Source of the DNA: Betaproteobacteria bacterium
GTDB taxonomy: Bacteria; Pseudomonadota; Gammaproteobacteria; Burkholderiales; SG8-39
Length of the DNA stretch: 9,783 nt
Direction: 5' to 3'
NCBI GenBank assembly: GCA_027317055.1
Contig: DAHVFK010000100.1
Coordinates: 1-9,783, forward strand
The translations under genes were made by a program, and so were the position numbers. Shown here in pieces: positions 1 to 6,443 of this stretch. The notes under the pieces are model-generated. The model searched no databases, was not told the DNA's origin, and worked only from the letters and a program-made list of their open reading frames with translations. Numbering within the stretch: position 1 is the first letter of the stretch; each line of letters begins with the position of its first letter.

Positions 1-864
1 GTAGTGGATTTCTGTCGCCGACACGGAAGATCGAAGTTAGGCGTTCAACTCGCACATGCGGGAAGGAAGGGCTCGGTGCTTCCGCCATGGGAAGGTCGAC
101 GCGTACTCAAACCGGAAGAGGGCGGATGGCGCCCTGTAGCGCCATCTCCCATCGGAGTGTTCGAGGACCATCCCCCGCCTCGCGAACTGAGCCAAGGTGA
201 TCTCGAAAGCTTGAAGCGCAAGTTCGTTGAGGCCGTGCGCAGAGCAGATCGAATTGGATTTGATCTGGTTGAACTACACGCGGCACATGGATACCTGGTG
301 CATCAATTTCTTTCCCCGATCAGCAATCGACGCCCTGATGAGTACGGGGGCTCGTCCGAAAACAGAATGCGGTTTCCATTGGAGCTCTTCCATGCCATGC
401 GTGCGGCATGGCCTGCCGACAAGCCGATGTCGGTGAAACTTTCGGCGGTCGACTGGGGCAGAGGAGGCTGGACGCTGCCCGAAGCGGTGGAATTCTGTAG
501 CCGACTCCGGGATCTGGGGTGCGATTATGTCGTCGTTTCGACGGGGGGCATTGTTTGGACAGAGACGATGCCGACGGCACCAGGGTTCCAAGTGCCGTTC
601 GCTCAGGAGATTCGCCTAAAAGCCCGTATTCCAGTCGTTGCCGTCGGATTAATTACGGACCCAGAGCAGGCTGAGGCTATCGTCGCTTCAGGTCAGGCCG
701 ATATGGTGTCGCTTGCCAGAGGAATGCTTTGGGATCCGCGCTGGGCTTGGCATGCTGCCGAGGCGCTGGGAGCCGACCTTTCACTTCCGAACCAGTATAG
801 CCGTGCGCGACCGCAGCTAGCCCACGACACGTTCGCCGTAGGAGACGCAGGGCGTAAGAGCTAG
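1..864 (+). CDS. Old Yellow Enzyme family NADH:flavin oxidoreductase (YqjM/NamA type), 5' partial
   Basis: An FMN-dependent TIM-barrel ene-reductase, which uses NAD(P)H to reduce activated C=C bonds; it should be soluble and cytoplasmic. The frame is already open at base 1, and 287 codons are visible before TAG. Compared with roughly 340-370 residues for the family, about 80 N-terminal residues lie outside the window, so the GTG at 4 is not the real start. Visible motifs, numbered from the first codon, are QLAHAGRK (16-23), the substrate-binding histidine pair in LHAAHGYLVHQFLSP (His93 and His96), NRRPDEYGGS (109-118) and the phosphate-binding end of the barrel, VGLITDP and SLARGML (about 215-243). 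The C-terminal LPNQYSRA tail is typical of the YqjM branch. Lys147 in VKLSA sits where I recall an FMN-contacting Arg. The physiological substrate cannot be read from the sequence. No terminator is seen before the next gene. Confidence 0.93.
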   Translation, partial: VVDFCRRHGRSKLGVQLAHAGRKGSVLPPWEGRRVLKPEEGGWRPVAPSPIGVFEDHPPPRELSQGDLESLKRKFVEAVRRADRIGFDLVELHAAHGYLVHQFLSPISNRRPDEYGGSSENRMRFPLELFHAMRAAWPADKPMSVKLSAVDWGRGGWTLPEAVEFCSRLRDLGCDYVVVSTGGIVWTETMPTAPGFQVPFAQEIRLKARIPVVAVGLITDPEQAEAIVASGQADMVSLARGMLWDPRWAWHAAEALGADLSLPNQYSRARPQLAHDTFAVGDAGRKS

Positions 865-932
865 TGGCACGCGGCAATCGCCGTCTCCTGCTGGGTGCAG
901 GCCGAACTGTTCTGATGAGACTTGATTACTAG

Positions 933-1934
933 ATGTCCAGGCGGCTACAGGAGCATCGTCTCGAGATTCCTCCAATGAAGACTAATCAAAGAACCGAGTC
1001 CAAAGGCGGTTTTCCACTTCGTAGCGCGCGCAATCAGTACTCCTCCGGATTGCTCGTGCTGCTCGGCGGCCTCACGCTCGCCTGGGGATTCAACTTTACT
1101 GCGATGAAGGTCGCACTTTCGGAGATACCACCACTTACTTTCCGCTCAATATGCTTGTTCTTTGGCGCGCTAACCTTGTTCGCCCTTCTGCGCCTTCGGG
1201 GGCAGCGTCTAATCCTGCCAAAGCATCAGTGGGGGCGTCTCATTATATTGGCAATTTCGAACATCACATGTTTCCACATTTTGTTGGTGTTTGGTTTGAC
1301 GATGATTCCTTCCGGGCGAGTGGCGATCCTGGCCTTTACGATGCCTGTGTGGGCAACAATCTTATCGGTCTGGATACTAGGTGATCACCTTTCTGTTCGA
1401 AAGGTCGCGGGCCTTGCGCTTGGATTGGCAGGCATAGTATTGCTACTGGGCGAGGGGATTGTCAGTTTACGGGCTGCTCCGGTCGGCGCGGTCCTCGTCC
1501 TTGTGGGAGCATTTTGCTGGGGATTTGGCACGGTGCTTCAGAAGCGATATCCAGTTGACATGCCAATCTCTTCTTATACCGCCTGGATCATGTTGCTCGG
1601 CAGCGTGCCAATGATCATTGGCGCGTGGTTGTTCGAGAACCCACGAGCGCTCTTGGATGTGACGTTTTGGCCTGGGATGGCATTGCTATACAACGTGGTT
1701 ATTGCGTTTGCGTTTGCGCAGTGGGCGTGGCTCAAGCTTGCAATTCTGCTGCCAGTCTCTGTGAGCTCGCTTAGTACCCTAATGGTGCCCGTTGTGGGGG
1801 TCTTTTCCGGCATGCTTTTCCTTAATGAAAGGCCGAGTTGGACAGAATACGGTGCGCTGGTCATGGTGCTCGGGTCGCTCATCAGCGTGATCATGCCAAG
1901 CGGTGCTAAACAAGCCGATGTTGGTCTGAGGTAA
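933..1934 (+). CDS. EamA/DMT-superfamily permease with ten membrane helices
   Basis: An inner-membrane transporter of the drug/metabolite superfamily with two EamA repeats. Hydrophobic segments lie near residues 38-58, 67-87, 100-121, 127-149, 156-174, 183-201, 214-232, 246-266, 272-296 and 303-321. Family hallmarks are AWGFNFTAMK in helix 1, the PS(G)RVAIL...P stretch in helix 4, and LNERPSWTEYGALVMVLG before the last helix. Length (333) fits the family. The start is uncertain: neither ATG 933 nor the in-frame ATG 975 has a well-placed Shine-Dalgarno, and the first 35 residues are polar, so 975 is possible. The gene lies 68 bases after the ene-reductase and 139 bases before the biotin operon on the same strand. 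The substrate is unknown. The E. coli biotin importer YigM belongs to the same superfamily, so a role with biotin or a precursor is conceivable but only inferred from position. Confidence 0.9.
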   Translation: MSRRLQEHRLEIPPMKTNQRTESKGGFPLRSARNQYSSGLLVLLGGLTLAWGFNFTAMKVALSEIPPLTFRSICLFFGALTLFALLRLRGQRLILPKHQWGRLIILAISNITCFHILLVFGLTMIPSGRVAILAFTMPVWATILSVWILGDHLSVRKVAGLALGLAGIVLLLGEGIVSLRAAPVGAVLVLVGAFCWGFGTVLQKRYPVDMPISSYTAWIMLLGSVPMIIGAWLFENPRALLDVTFWPGMALLYNVVIAFAFAQWAWLKLAILLPVSVSSLSTLMVPVVGVFSGMLFLNERPSWTEYGALVMVLGSLISVIMPSGAKQADVGLR

Positions 1935-2012
1935 GTCCGTTTCGTGAGGCTGTTCTGTTTCACCGGCCTTCTCCGAGCTGTACCAGAACGATATTAATGA
2001 GGTCCGCTTTTT

Positions 2013-2020
2013 GGAGAGGA
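2013..2020 (+). promoter_or_regulatory. Strong Shine-Dalgarno upstream of a leader ORF before bioF
   Basis: GGAGAGGA is the best ribosome-binding site in the 139-base gap before bioF, yet it is 53 bases from the bioF TTG. It is ideally spaced for ATG 2026 (five codons, then stop) or GTG 2028 (a 21-residue ORF overlapping bioF), so ribosomes may load here and reach bioF by coupling. Confidence 0.4.
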
Positions 2021-2027
2021 AGCGGAT

Positions 2028-2093
2028 GTGTATCGAGATTTAATTCCGCAAATGGGCATCGAGGATTTGCCGCTTGAGCTCCAATCATTCTGA
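2028..2093 (+). CDS. Possible 21-residue leader ORF overlapping the start of bioF
   Basis: GTG at 2028 sits 7 bases after GGAGAGGA and opens a frame reading MYRDLIPQMGIEDLPLELQSF before TGA at 2091. It overlaps the first 20 bases of bioF in another frame. The composition is protein-like, rich in D, E, L and P, and the frame continues open upstream to a TGA at 1998. It could be a translated leader that couples ribosomes to the TTG start of bioF, or the tail of a lost gene. I recognise no family. The call rests only on the ribosome-binding site and overlap; chance is a real alternative at this length. Confidence 0.25.
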   Translation: MYRDLIPQMGIEDLPLELQSF

Positions 2094-3231
2094 TTCAGCG
2101 GTGCAACACTACGAGAAGCTCCTCTGCGCGCTTGAGCGCCGCGGACGCCTGCGCACGCTTGGACCGCAACGGGGTGTGGATTTCTCATCGAACGATTACC
2201 TTGCGCTAAGCGAGGCCGCGCCCATTCGACAGGCATTAATCTCCGCTCTCGAGCGGAGCGTGCCAGTGGGAGCAGGCGGATCGCGACTCCTTCGTGGAAA
2301 TCACCCGGAGCACGAGGCTCTCGAGAGCGAAGCCGCGTCTTTTTTCGGGGTTCAGCGTGCGCTGTATTATGGCGGCGGTTTCATCGCCAACTTCGCGCTC
2401 CTGTCCCTGCTACCTCAACGTGGTGACTTGATCGTCTACGATGCACTAATCCATGCCAGCTGTCATGAAGGAATGCGTGCTAGCGCAGCGGAATATGTGG
2501 CAGCGACTCACAACGATGCCGGCGCGGTCGAAGACAAGCTTCGTGCCCGGCGCGCTCATAGCGCCAACGGTCGTGCGTGGATTGTGGTGGAAAGCCTATA
2601 CAGCATGGACGGCGACCGGGCGCCGCTGCTTGAGCTGACCGACATCGCCACTCGATACGATGCGACCTTAATTATCGACGAGGCGCATGCAACGGGTGTT
2701 TTTGGCCCGCAAGGCCGGGGGCTCTCGGCCGCATATGAAGGTCATGACAACATAATCTCCGTCCACACATGTGGCAAAGCGCTCGGCGCGATGGGCGCTC
2801 TGGTATGCGGTCCCGCGCCAATCATAGAATTTCTAATTAATCGCAGCCGGGCGTTCATCTACGCTACTGCCCCATCGCCACTCATGGCGGTTGCGGTTCG
2901 GAAAGCACTCGAACTGCTAAAGCATGAGCCGGAGCGGCGAGAGCGTCTAGAACGCCTGATAGCCTTCGCCAACCGCCAGATCCAACTGCGTTGCGGAGTG
3001 CGTCCAAGCGGCTCCCAAATTTTGCCGGTCGTAGTCGGAGATAGCCGCCGAGCAATGCGCCTTGCAGATGCCCTGCAGGCGAGGGGGTACGACATTCGCG
3101 GCATTCGGCCCCCTACTGTGATGGAAGGTAGCGCCCGCCTCAGAATCGCCGTGACGCTGCATGTTGATGAAGCGACAATCGCGAGGATGCTTGACTCGTT
3201 GGCAGAGGAACTGCAAGCCCTTTCCACATGA
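2074..3231 (+). CDS. bioF: 8-amino-7-oxononanoate synthase (KAPA synthase)
   Basis: A PLP-dependent alpha-oxoamine synthase that condenses L-alanine with pimeloyl-ACP or pimeloyl-CoA to give KAPA, CO2 and free thiol, the first ring-assembly step of biotin synthesis. At 385 residues it matches E. coli BioF (384). FSSNDYLALS is at 37-46; His131, which stacks on the cofactor, is in HASCHEG; Asp202 is in IDEAHATG; the Schiff-base Lys235 is in HTCGKALG. The BioF signature IRPPTV at 344-349 followed by SARLRI separates it from glycine C-acetyltransferase and ALA synthase. The start is TTG 2074: a stop at 2041 leaves no upstream ATG or GTG in frame, CGAGGA at 2060-2065 is 8 bases away, and the length fits. 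A rare TTG start suggests modest or coupled translation. Its TGA overlaps the ATG of bioD. Confidence 0.95.
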   Translation: MSSNHSDSAVQHYEKLLCALERRGRLRTLGPQRGVDFSSNDYLALSEAAPIRQALISALERSVPVGAGGSRLLRGNHPEHEALESEAASFFGVQRALYYGGGFIANFALLSLLPQRGDLIVYDALIHASCHEGMRASAAEYVAATHNDAGAVEDKLRARRAHSANGRAWIVVESLYSMDGDRAPLLELTDIATRYDATLIIDEAHATGVFGPQGRGLSAAYEGHDNIISVHTCGKALGAMGALVCGPAPIIEFLINRSRAFIYATAPSPLMAVAVRKALELLKHEPERRERLERLIAFANRQIQLRCGVRPSGSQILPVVVGDSRRAMRLADALQARGYDIRGIRPPTVMEGSARLRIAVTLHVDEATIARMLDSLAEELQALST

Positions 3232-3857
3232 ATGTCCGCTATGTCATCACCGGTACCGACACCGGAGTGGGCAAGACCGTGTTTGCTGCGGCGCTTACCC
3301 TCGCCCTGTCAGGTACCTATTTCAAGCCTGTTCAGTCCGGATCGGAGGAGGAGACTGACACGGATGTTGTGCGCCGCCTGACGGCACTGCCTTCTGAGCA
3401 TTTTTTGCGCGAATGCTATCGATTACGTACACCGCTGTCGCCCCACCGCGCGGCCGAGATTGATGGCGTTGAAATTGATGCAGACCGATTGATGCTACCA
3501 ACGACAGATAGTCCGTTGATTGTCGAGGGCGCGGGAGGACTGCATGTGCCGCTGACTCGCAAGCTGCTCTATATCGAGGTCTTTGCGCGCTGGGGGGTGC
3601 CGGTGATTCTGTGTACGCGGACGGTGCTCGGCACCATCAATCACACATTGCTTTCCCTTGAGGCACTGCGTCGTCGAGCGATCCCCATTCATGGTGTCGT
3701 CTTTATTGGCGGCGCGAATCCGGACAATGAGCGCACGATTACTGAAATGGGTTCCGTACGTTCACTCGGACGCATGCCGACGCTAACCAAAGTGACCCCG
3801 ACGCACATTGCGGATGCTTTTGCACGTAATTTCCGGCAGCGCGATTTTGTGGAATGA
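3228..3857 (+). CDS. bioD: ATP-dependent dethiobiotin synthetase
   Basis: Closes the ureido ring: it carboxylates 7,8-diaminopelargonate with CO2 and ATP to form dethiobiotin, acting as a cytoplasmic dimer. The P-loop GTDTGVGKT is at residues 9-17, the substrate and nucleotide lysine in YFKPVQSG at Lys33, a probable Mg-binding Asp46 in DTDVV, the TPLSPH segment at 68-73, and the second glycine-rich loop EGAGG at 100-104. The cofactor-region motif GTINHTLLS is at 135-143. At 209 residues it is slightly shorter than E. coli BioD (about 225), with the shortening mainly in loops. The start ATG overlaps the bioF stop as ATGA. The nearest purine-rich site, AGAGGAA at 3204-3210, is too distant to be a good Shine-Dalgarno, so translation is probably coupled to bioF. 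Confidence 0.95.
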   Translation: MNVRYVITGTDTGVGKTVFAAALTLALSGTYFKPVQSGSEEETDTDVVRRLTALPSEHFLRECYRLRTPLSPHRAAEIDGVEIDADRLMLPTTDSPLIVEGAGGLHVPLTRKLLYIEVFARWGVPVILCTRTVLGTINHTLLSLEALRRRAIPIHGVVFIGGANPDNERTITEMGSVRSLGRMPTLTKVTPTHIADAFARNFRQRDFVE

Positions 3858-3863
3858 CAGGGA

Positions 3864-5138
3864 ATGCAAATACCTGCGAAGAGCTCTTCTCCGATCTGGC
3901 ACCCCTTCACGCAACATGCGCTTCTGCCAAAGATGACGGCGGTCGCCAGTGCCCAAAATGCCTATCTGTATACGATCGACGGTCGGCGCCTCATCGATGG
4001 AATCGCCTCTTGGTGGGTGATTACGCACGGCCATTGCCACGCGCGTATCGTGCGCGCCATCAGCGAGCAGGCGCAGCGGCTAGATCAGGTGATCTTTGCT
4101 GGCCATACGCACGAGCCGGCGGAGCGACTGGCGCGCAAGCTGGTTGAGCTCACGCCCAAAGGACTGGATTACGTCTTCTTCTCCGACAGCGGATCGACGA
4201 GTGTAGAAGTCGCACTGAAAATGGCGCTGGGTTACTGGCGCCATATCGGCGAGGCGCGTCAACGTATCGTCGCGCTGGAGCATGGCTATCACGGCGATAC
4301 GATTGGTACGATGTCGGTGGGCGCGCGAGGCGTCTTCAATGCGCCTTACGAGCCATTATTATTCGAAGTCGATCGAGTTCCCTTTCCTCACGTCGGACGC
4401 GAACAGGCGACGTTGGACGCGCTGGATGCCGCGTGCGGCCGGTCGGCGGTCGCGGCGTTTATCGTCGAACCTCTGATACTCGGTGCGGGTGGCATGTTGA
4501 TGTACGCGCCGCGGGTTTTGAAGGAGATGAAACTGATTTGCGAGCGGCATCGCGTGCTATTCATCGCAGATGAGGTCATGACGGCTTGGGGCCGCACTGG
4601 TACTCTTTTCGCGTCTGAGCAGGCGAAGGTCGTTCCCGATATCGCTTGCTACGCAAAAGGAATCACGGGCGGCACGCTACCGTTGGCGGTTACCATGTGC
4701 CGGGCGGAGATATTCGATGCACACTATTCGACCGATCGCCGGCGGACGTTCTTCCACTCCAGTTCTTATACTGCCAATCCTATCGCCTGCGCGGCCGCCA
4801 ACGCGAATCTTGAGCTGTGGGAAGAAGAGCCGGTATTGGAGCGGATCGCGCGGATCGGCACCTATCATGAGAGGCGGCTACTAGGGCTCCGGGAAGATGC
4901 ACGCTTTGCGAATGTCCGCCGTACCGGAACGATCGCTGCGGTCGACATTCGCGTGCCGGACAACGGCTATCTCGCAGACATAGGCCCCAGACTTTACGAG
5001 TTTTTCGGGGAACGCGGCGTGTTGCTGCGCCCGCTTGGTAACACGATCTATATCTTGCCGCCCTATTGTGTGACGACGGAGGATCTCGATGCAATCTACG
5101 ACGCAATCGGTGACGCGGTCGATGTCGTCGGAGTTTGA
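3864..5138 (+). CDS. bioA: 7,8-diaminopelargonate (DAPA) aminotransferase
   Basis: A class III PLP aminotransferase that converts KAPA to DAPA; the usual amino donor is S-adenosylmethionine. It has 424 residues, normal for the family. Motifs line up with E. coli BioA: WHPFTQ at 12-17, SWW at 49-51, HGYHGDT with Tyr142, Asp236 in IADEVMTAWGRTG, Schiff-base Lys265 in CYAKGITGG, and Arg389 in LRPLGNTIYILPPYC. The phosphate-loop segment reads HSSSYTANPIACA (298-310), whereas the E. coli enzyme has HGPTF there and Bacillus lysine-using enzymes have HGHSY. The amino donor is therefore not certain. ATG 3864 lies 6 bases after the bioD stop. An overlapping frame from ATG 3854 soon runs out of sense and is not used. 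The last 50 bases overlap the next gene. Confidence 0.95.
   Translation: MQIPAKSSSPIWHPFTQHALLPKMTAVASAQNAYLYTIDGRRLIDGIASWWVITHGHCHARIVRAISEQAQRLDQVIFAGHTHEPAERLARKLVELTPKGLDYVFFSDSGSTSVEVALKMALGYWRHIGEARQRIVALEHGYHGDTIGTMSVGARGVFNAPYEPLLFEVDRVPFPHVGREQATLDALDAACGRSAVAAFIVEPLILGAGGMLMYAPRVLKEMKLICERHRVLFIADEVMTAWGRTGTLFASEQAKVVPDIACYAKGITGGTLPLAVTMCRAEIFDAHYSTDRRRTFFHSSSYTANPIACAAANANLELWEEEPVLERIARIGTYHERRLLGLREDARFANVRRTGTIAAVDIRVPDNGYLADIGPRLYEFFGERGVLLRPLGNTIYILPPYCVTTEDLDAIYDAIGDAVDVVGV
5078..5083 (+). promoter_or_regulatory. Shine-Dalgarno inside bioA fixing the start of the di-iron protein gene
   Basis: GGAGGA ends 5 bases before ATG 5089, a near-ideal site that lies entirely within the bioA coding sequence. 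It favours ATG 5089 over the downstream ATG 5122, which has only a weak GGTGA. It also shows that this gene is built to be translated from the biotin operon message. Confidence 0.7.
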
Positions 5139-5772
5139 GTTAGCGAATACTAGTCTCGTCGACCGTGTCGAGGCCATGCTGGAGCGCTACTGTGCGCATA
5201 GCAAGCAGCATGCGAGGCTGCTCAATACGTTGTCGATGCTCGAACATATTGGTAGCCGAAAGATCATGGCAACCCAATCTGGCAAGGGGCTCGACCAACC
5301 GACTCTCAAGCACCTCGCGGAAGAGACGCGCCATGCGTTCTTCTTTAAGCGGCAGGCAGAGAGAGCTGCCCGGCATAGTCTTGACTACTCGGAGAAGTCG
5401 CTGGCTGCGCCGGCGGCGGCGCGGATGTACTTCCAGCGACTCGACGCCAGCACAGCAAGAACGCTCGGGCGTAACGCAATACCGAAGGCGGCGTATCTAT
5501 ACATGTCGATGGTAGTCGAGTTCCGGGCGGTGTGGCTATATCGGCTCTACCAAGCAGTGCTTGAACGCACGAGGTCGGCGTTTTCACTCAGAAGCGTGTT
5601 GGCGGAGGAGGATAGACATCTGGAGGAGATGTCCGGAGCGCTCAAGACGATTGGTGCGTTAGACGCCGCGCTTATTGAACGGTTGTGTTGTGGAGAGCGG
5701 AGACTATTCGAGCGACTACTCGCGGCTCTGGAGCGCAGCGTCGATGGATTTGCGCTCACGGTTTTGGGGTAA
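5089..5772 (+). CDS. Ferritin-like di-iron protein embedded in the biotin operon
   Basis: Unrecognised by name, but the di-iron carboxylate pattern is complete. Glu52 is in MLEHIGSRKI, Glu79 and His82 in EETRH, Glu144 in VVEFRAVW, and Glu174 and His177 in EEDRH. This gives E...ExxH...E...ExxH across four predicted helices, as in ferritin-like oxygenases and oxidases. At 227 residues there is no rubredoxin domain, signal peptide or membrane helix, so it should be a soluble single-domain enzyme. The size and ligand order resemble cyanobacterial aldehyde-deformylating oxygenase; I claim no homology beyond the fold. It starts 50 bases inside bioA and is the last gene of the bioF-bioD-bioA unit. 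Inferred roles are an O2-dependent step in making or trimming the pimeloyl precursor, another biotin-linked oxidation, or iron or oxidant protection. A plain iron-storage ferritin is unlikely given the operon position. Confidence 0.82.
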   Translation: MQSTTQSVTRSMSSEFELANTSLVDRVEAMLERYCAHSKQHARLLNTLSMLEHIGSRKIMATQSGKGLDQPTLKHLAEETRHAFFFKRQAERAARHSLDYSEKSLAAPAAARMYFQRLDASTARTLGRNAIPKAAYLYMSMVVEFRAVWLYRLYQAVLERTRSAFSLRSVLAEEDRHLEEMSGALKTIGALDAALIERLCCGERRLFERLLAALERSVDGFALTVLG

Positions 5773-5999
5773 ATTCTTGAGAGAGTTCCCAATCTCCAGT
5801 AGCGGAATTGTCGGCTCGGCAGCCACTCGCGACAATGACGCGAATGACCTAAACAATATTGACCTGCCCAGGTTCTTTGGTTCAACCGGTAATTTGAGAG
5901 AATGGCCCTCGGCATCTCAGCGGCTCGGCACGCTACACCGTTCACATATCGCGCGAACAAGTGCGTGTAGTGTCTAGGCGCGTCTCCTATACTTTGCGT

Positions 6000-6194
6000 A
6001 TGCGATTTCGCTGCATCGTCTCGTACCGCTCTACGCGCAGCGACAATATTTCCACGTGGCGCACTAGCGTTCAGGGCGAGGACGTGGTTTCGGCAACGGC
6101 GAAAATTGTCGAGCAACTAAGGCGCCGACAGCGGCGGCCGGTCATCGTAGTCGGCATGTACCTTCACGTACAAGAAGCGCGGCCCACGGCCTAG
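6000..6194 (+). CDS. Doubtful small ORF of 64 codons
   Basis: ATG 6000 opens a frame ending in TAG at 6192. The product is basic at the N-terminus (RCIVSYRSTRSDNISTWRT), then has VSATAKIVEQLRRRQ and a hydrophobic VIVVGMYLHV segment. It has no ribosome-binding site. A -10-like TATACT at 5988-5993 would place transcription initiation almost at the ATG, so it could only be expressed as a leaderless message. An in-frame GTG at 5961 could extend it. I recognise no family. It may be a gene remnant or chance. Confidence 0.22.
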   Translation: MRFRCIVSYRSTRSDNISTWRTSVQGEDVVSATAKIVEQLRRRQRRPVIVVGMYLHVQEARPTA

Positions 6195-6363
6195 CGATTA
6201 GGTAACTTCGCCCAGCCGCAACTGCCGTGGCCACCTGGCGCATTCTGCGGACAAAATTTCTTGACGCCGGCCGGTTCGACTTGATCCGATTGTTTACCAC
6301 CTGAAGGTCGGATAACCCCATATGAGGGAATGAACGGCAATTGCTCTCGCGCCAAGCGAGCTG

Positions 6364-6383
6364 GTGCCTAACTTCTTAGGCGC
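6364..6383. repeat. Hairpin with 8-base stem and four-base loop
   Basis: GTGCCTAA, loop CTTC, then TTAGGCGC: an eight-pair stem with one G-T wobble. A second hairpin, CTCGC-gccaa-GCGAG, lies just upstream at 6346-6360. They sit 60-100 bases beyond the stop codon of the minus-strand regulator gene and could protect or end that transcript, but there is no T-tract on either strand. Confidence 0.35.
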
Positions 6384-6443
6384 ATCGAGTCGCCAACAGT
6401 AACTGGCCGAGGCACGGTTTACCGAATCGACACGCGAATTCCG

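Larger units (their letters stand above)
5773..6443. other. Intergenic stretch with no convincing gene
   Basis: About 670 bases between the di-iron gene and the 3' end of the minus-strand regulator. Both-strand reading frames here are short or lack start signals and family resemblance. Contents I can point to: an imperfect inverted repeat ATTGTCG/CGACAAT (5807-5813 and 5830-5836), a weak 64-codon ORF (6000-6194), the palindrome GTGGCCAC (6227-6234), and two adjacent hairpins (6346-6360 and 6364-6383). No T-run follows any hairpin, so no intrinsic terminator can be called for either convergent unit. No BirA- or BioR-like operator was seen. Confidence 0.6.

Noticed and set aside
3854..4147. Plus-strand ORF starting at ATG 3854 within bioA
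   Set aside because: Out of frame with bioA, which shows all catalytic residues; the alternate frame is Arg/Ala-rich without motifs.
5807..5836. ATTGTCG/CGACAAT inverted repeat as a terminator of the biotin operon
   Set aside because: The stem has only seven pairs with a 16-base loop and no T-run after it.
5879..5887. GGTTCAACC resembling a tRNA T-loop
   Set aside because: No matching T-stem, anticodon arm or acceptor stem around it.
5547..6116. Minus-strand ORF of 189 codons
   Set aside because: Half of it is antisense to the di-iron gene; Ser/Arg-rich with no family features and no ribosome-binding site.
6261..6290. TTGACG as a -35 box
   Set aside because: Only a poor -10 (TCCGAT) at the right distance and no gene downstream on that strand.
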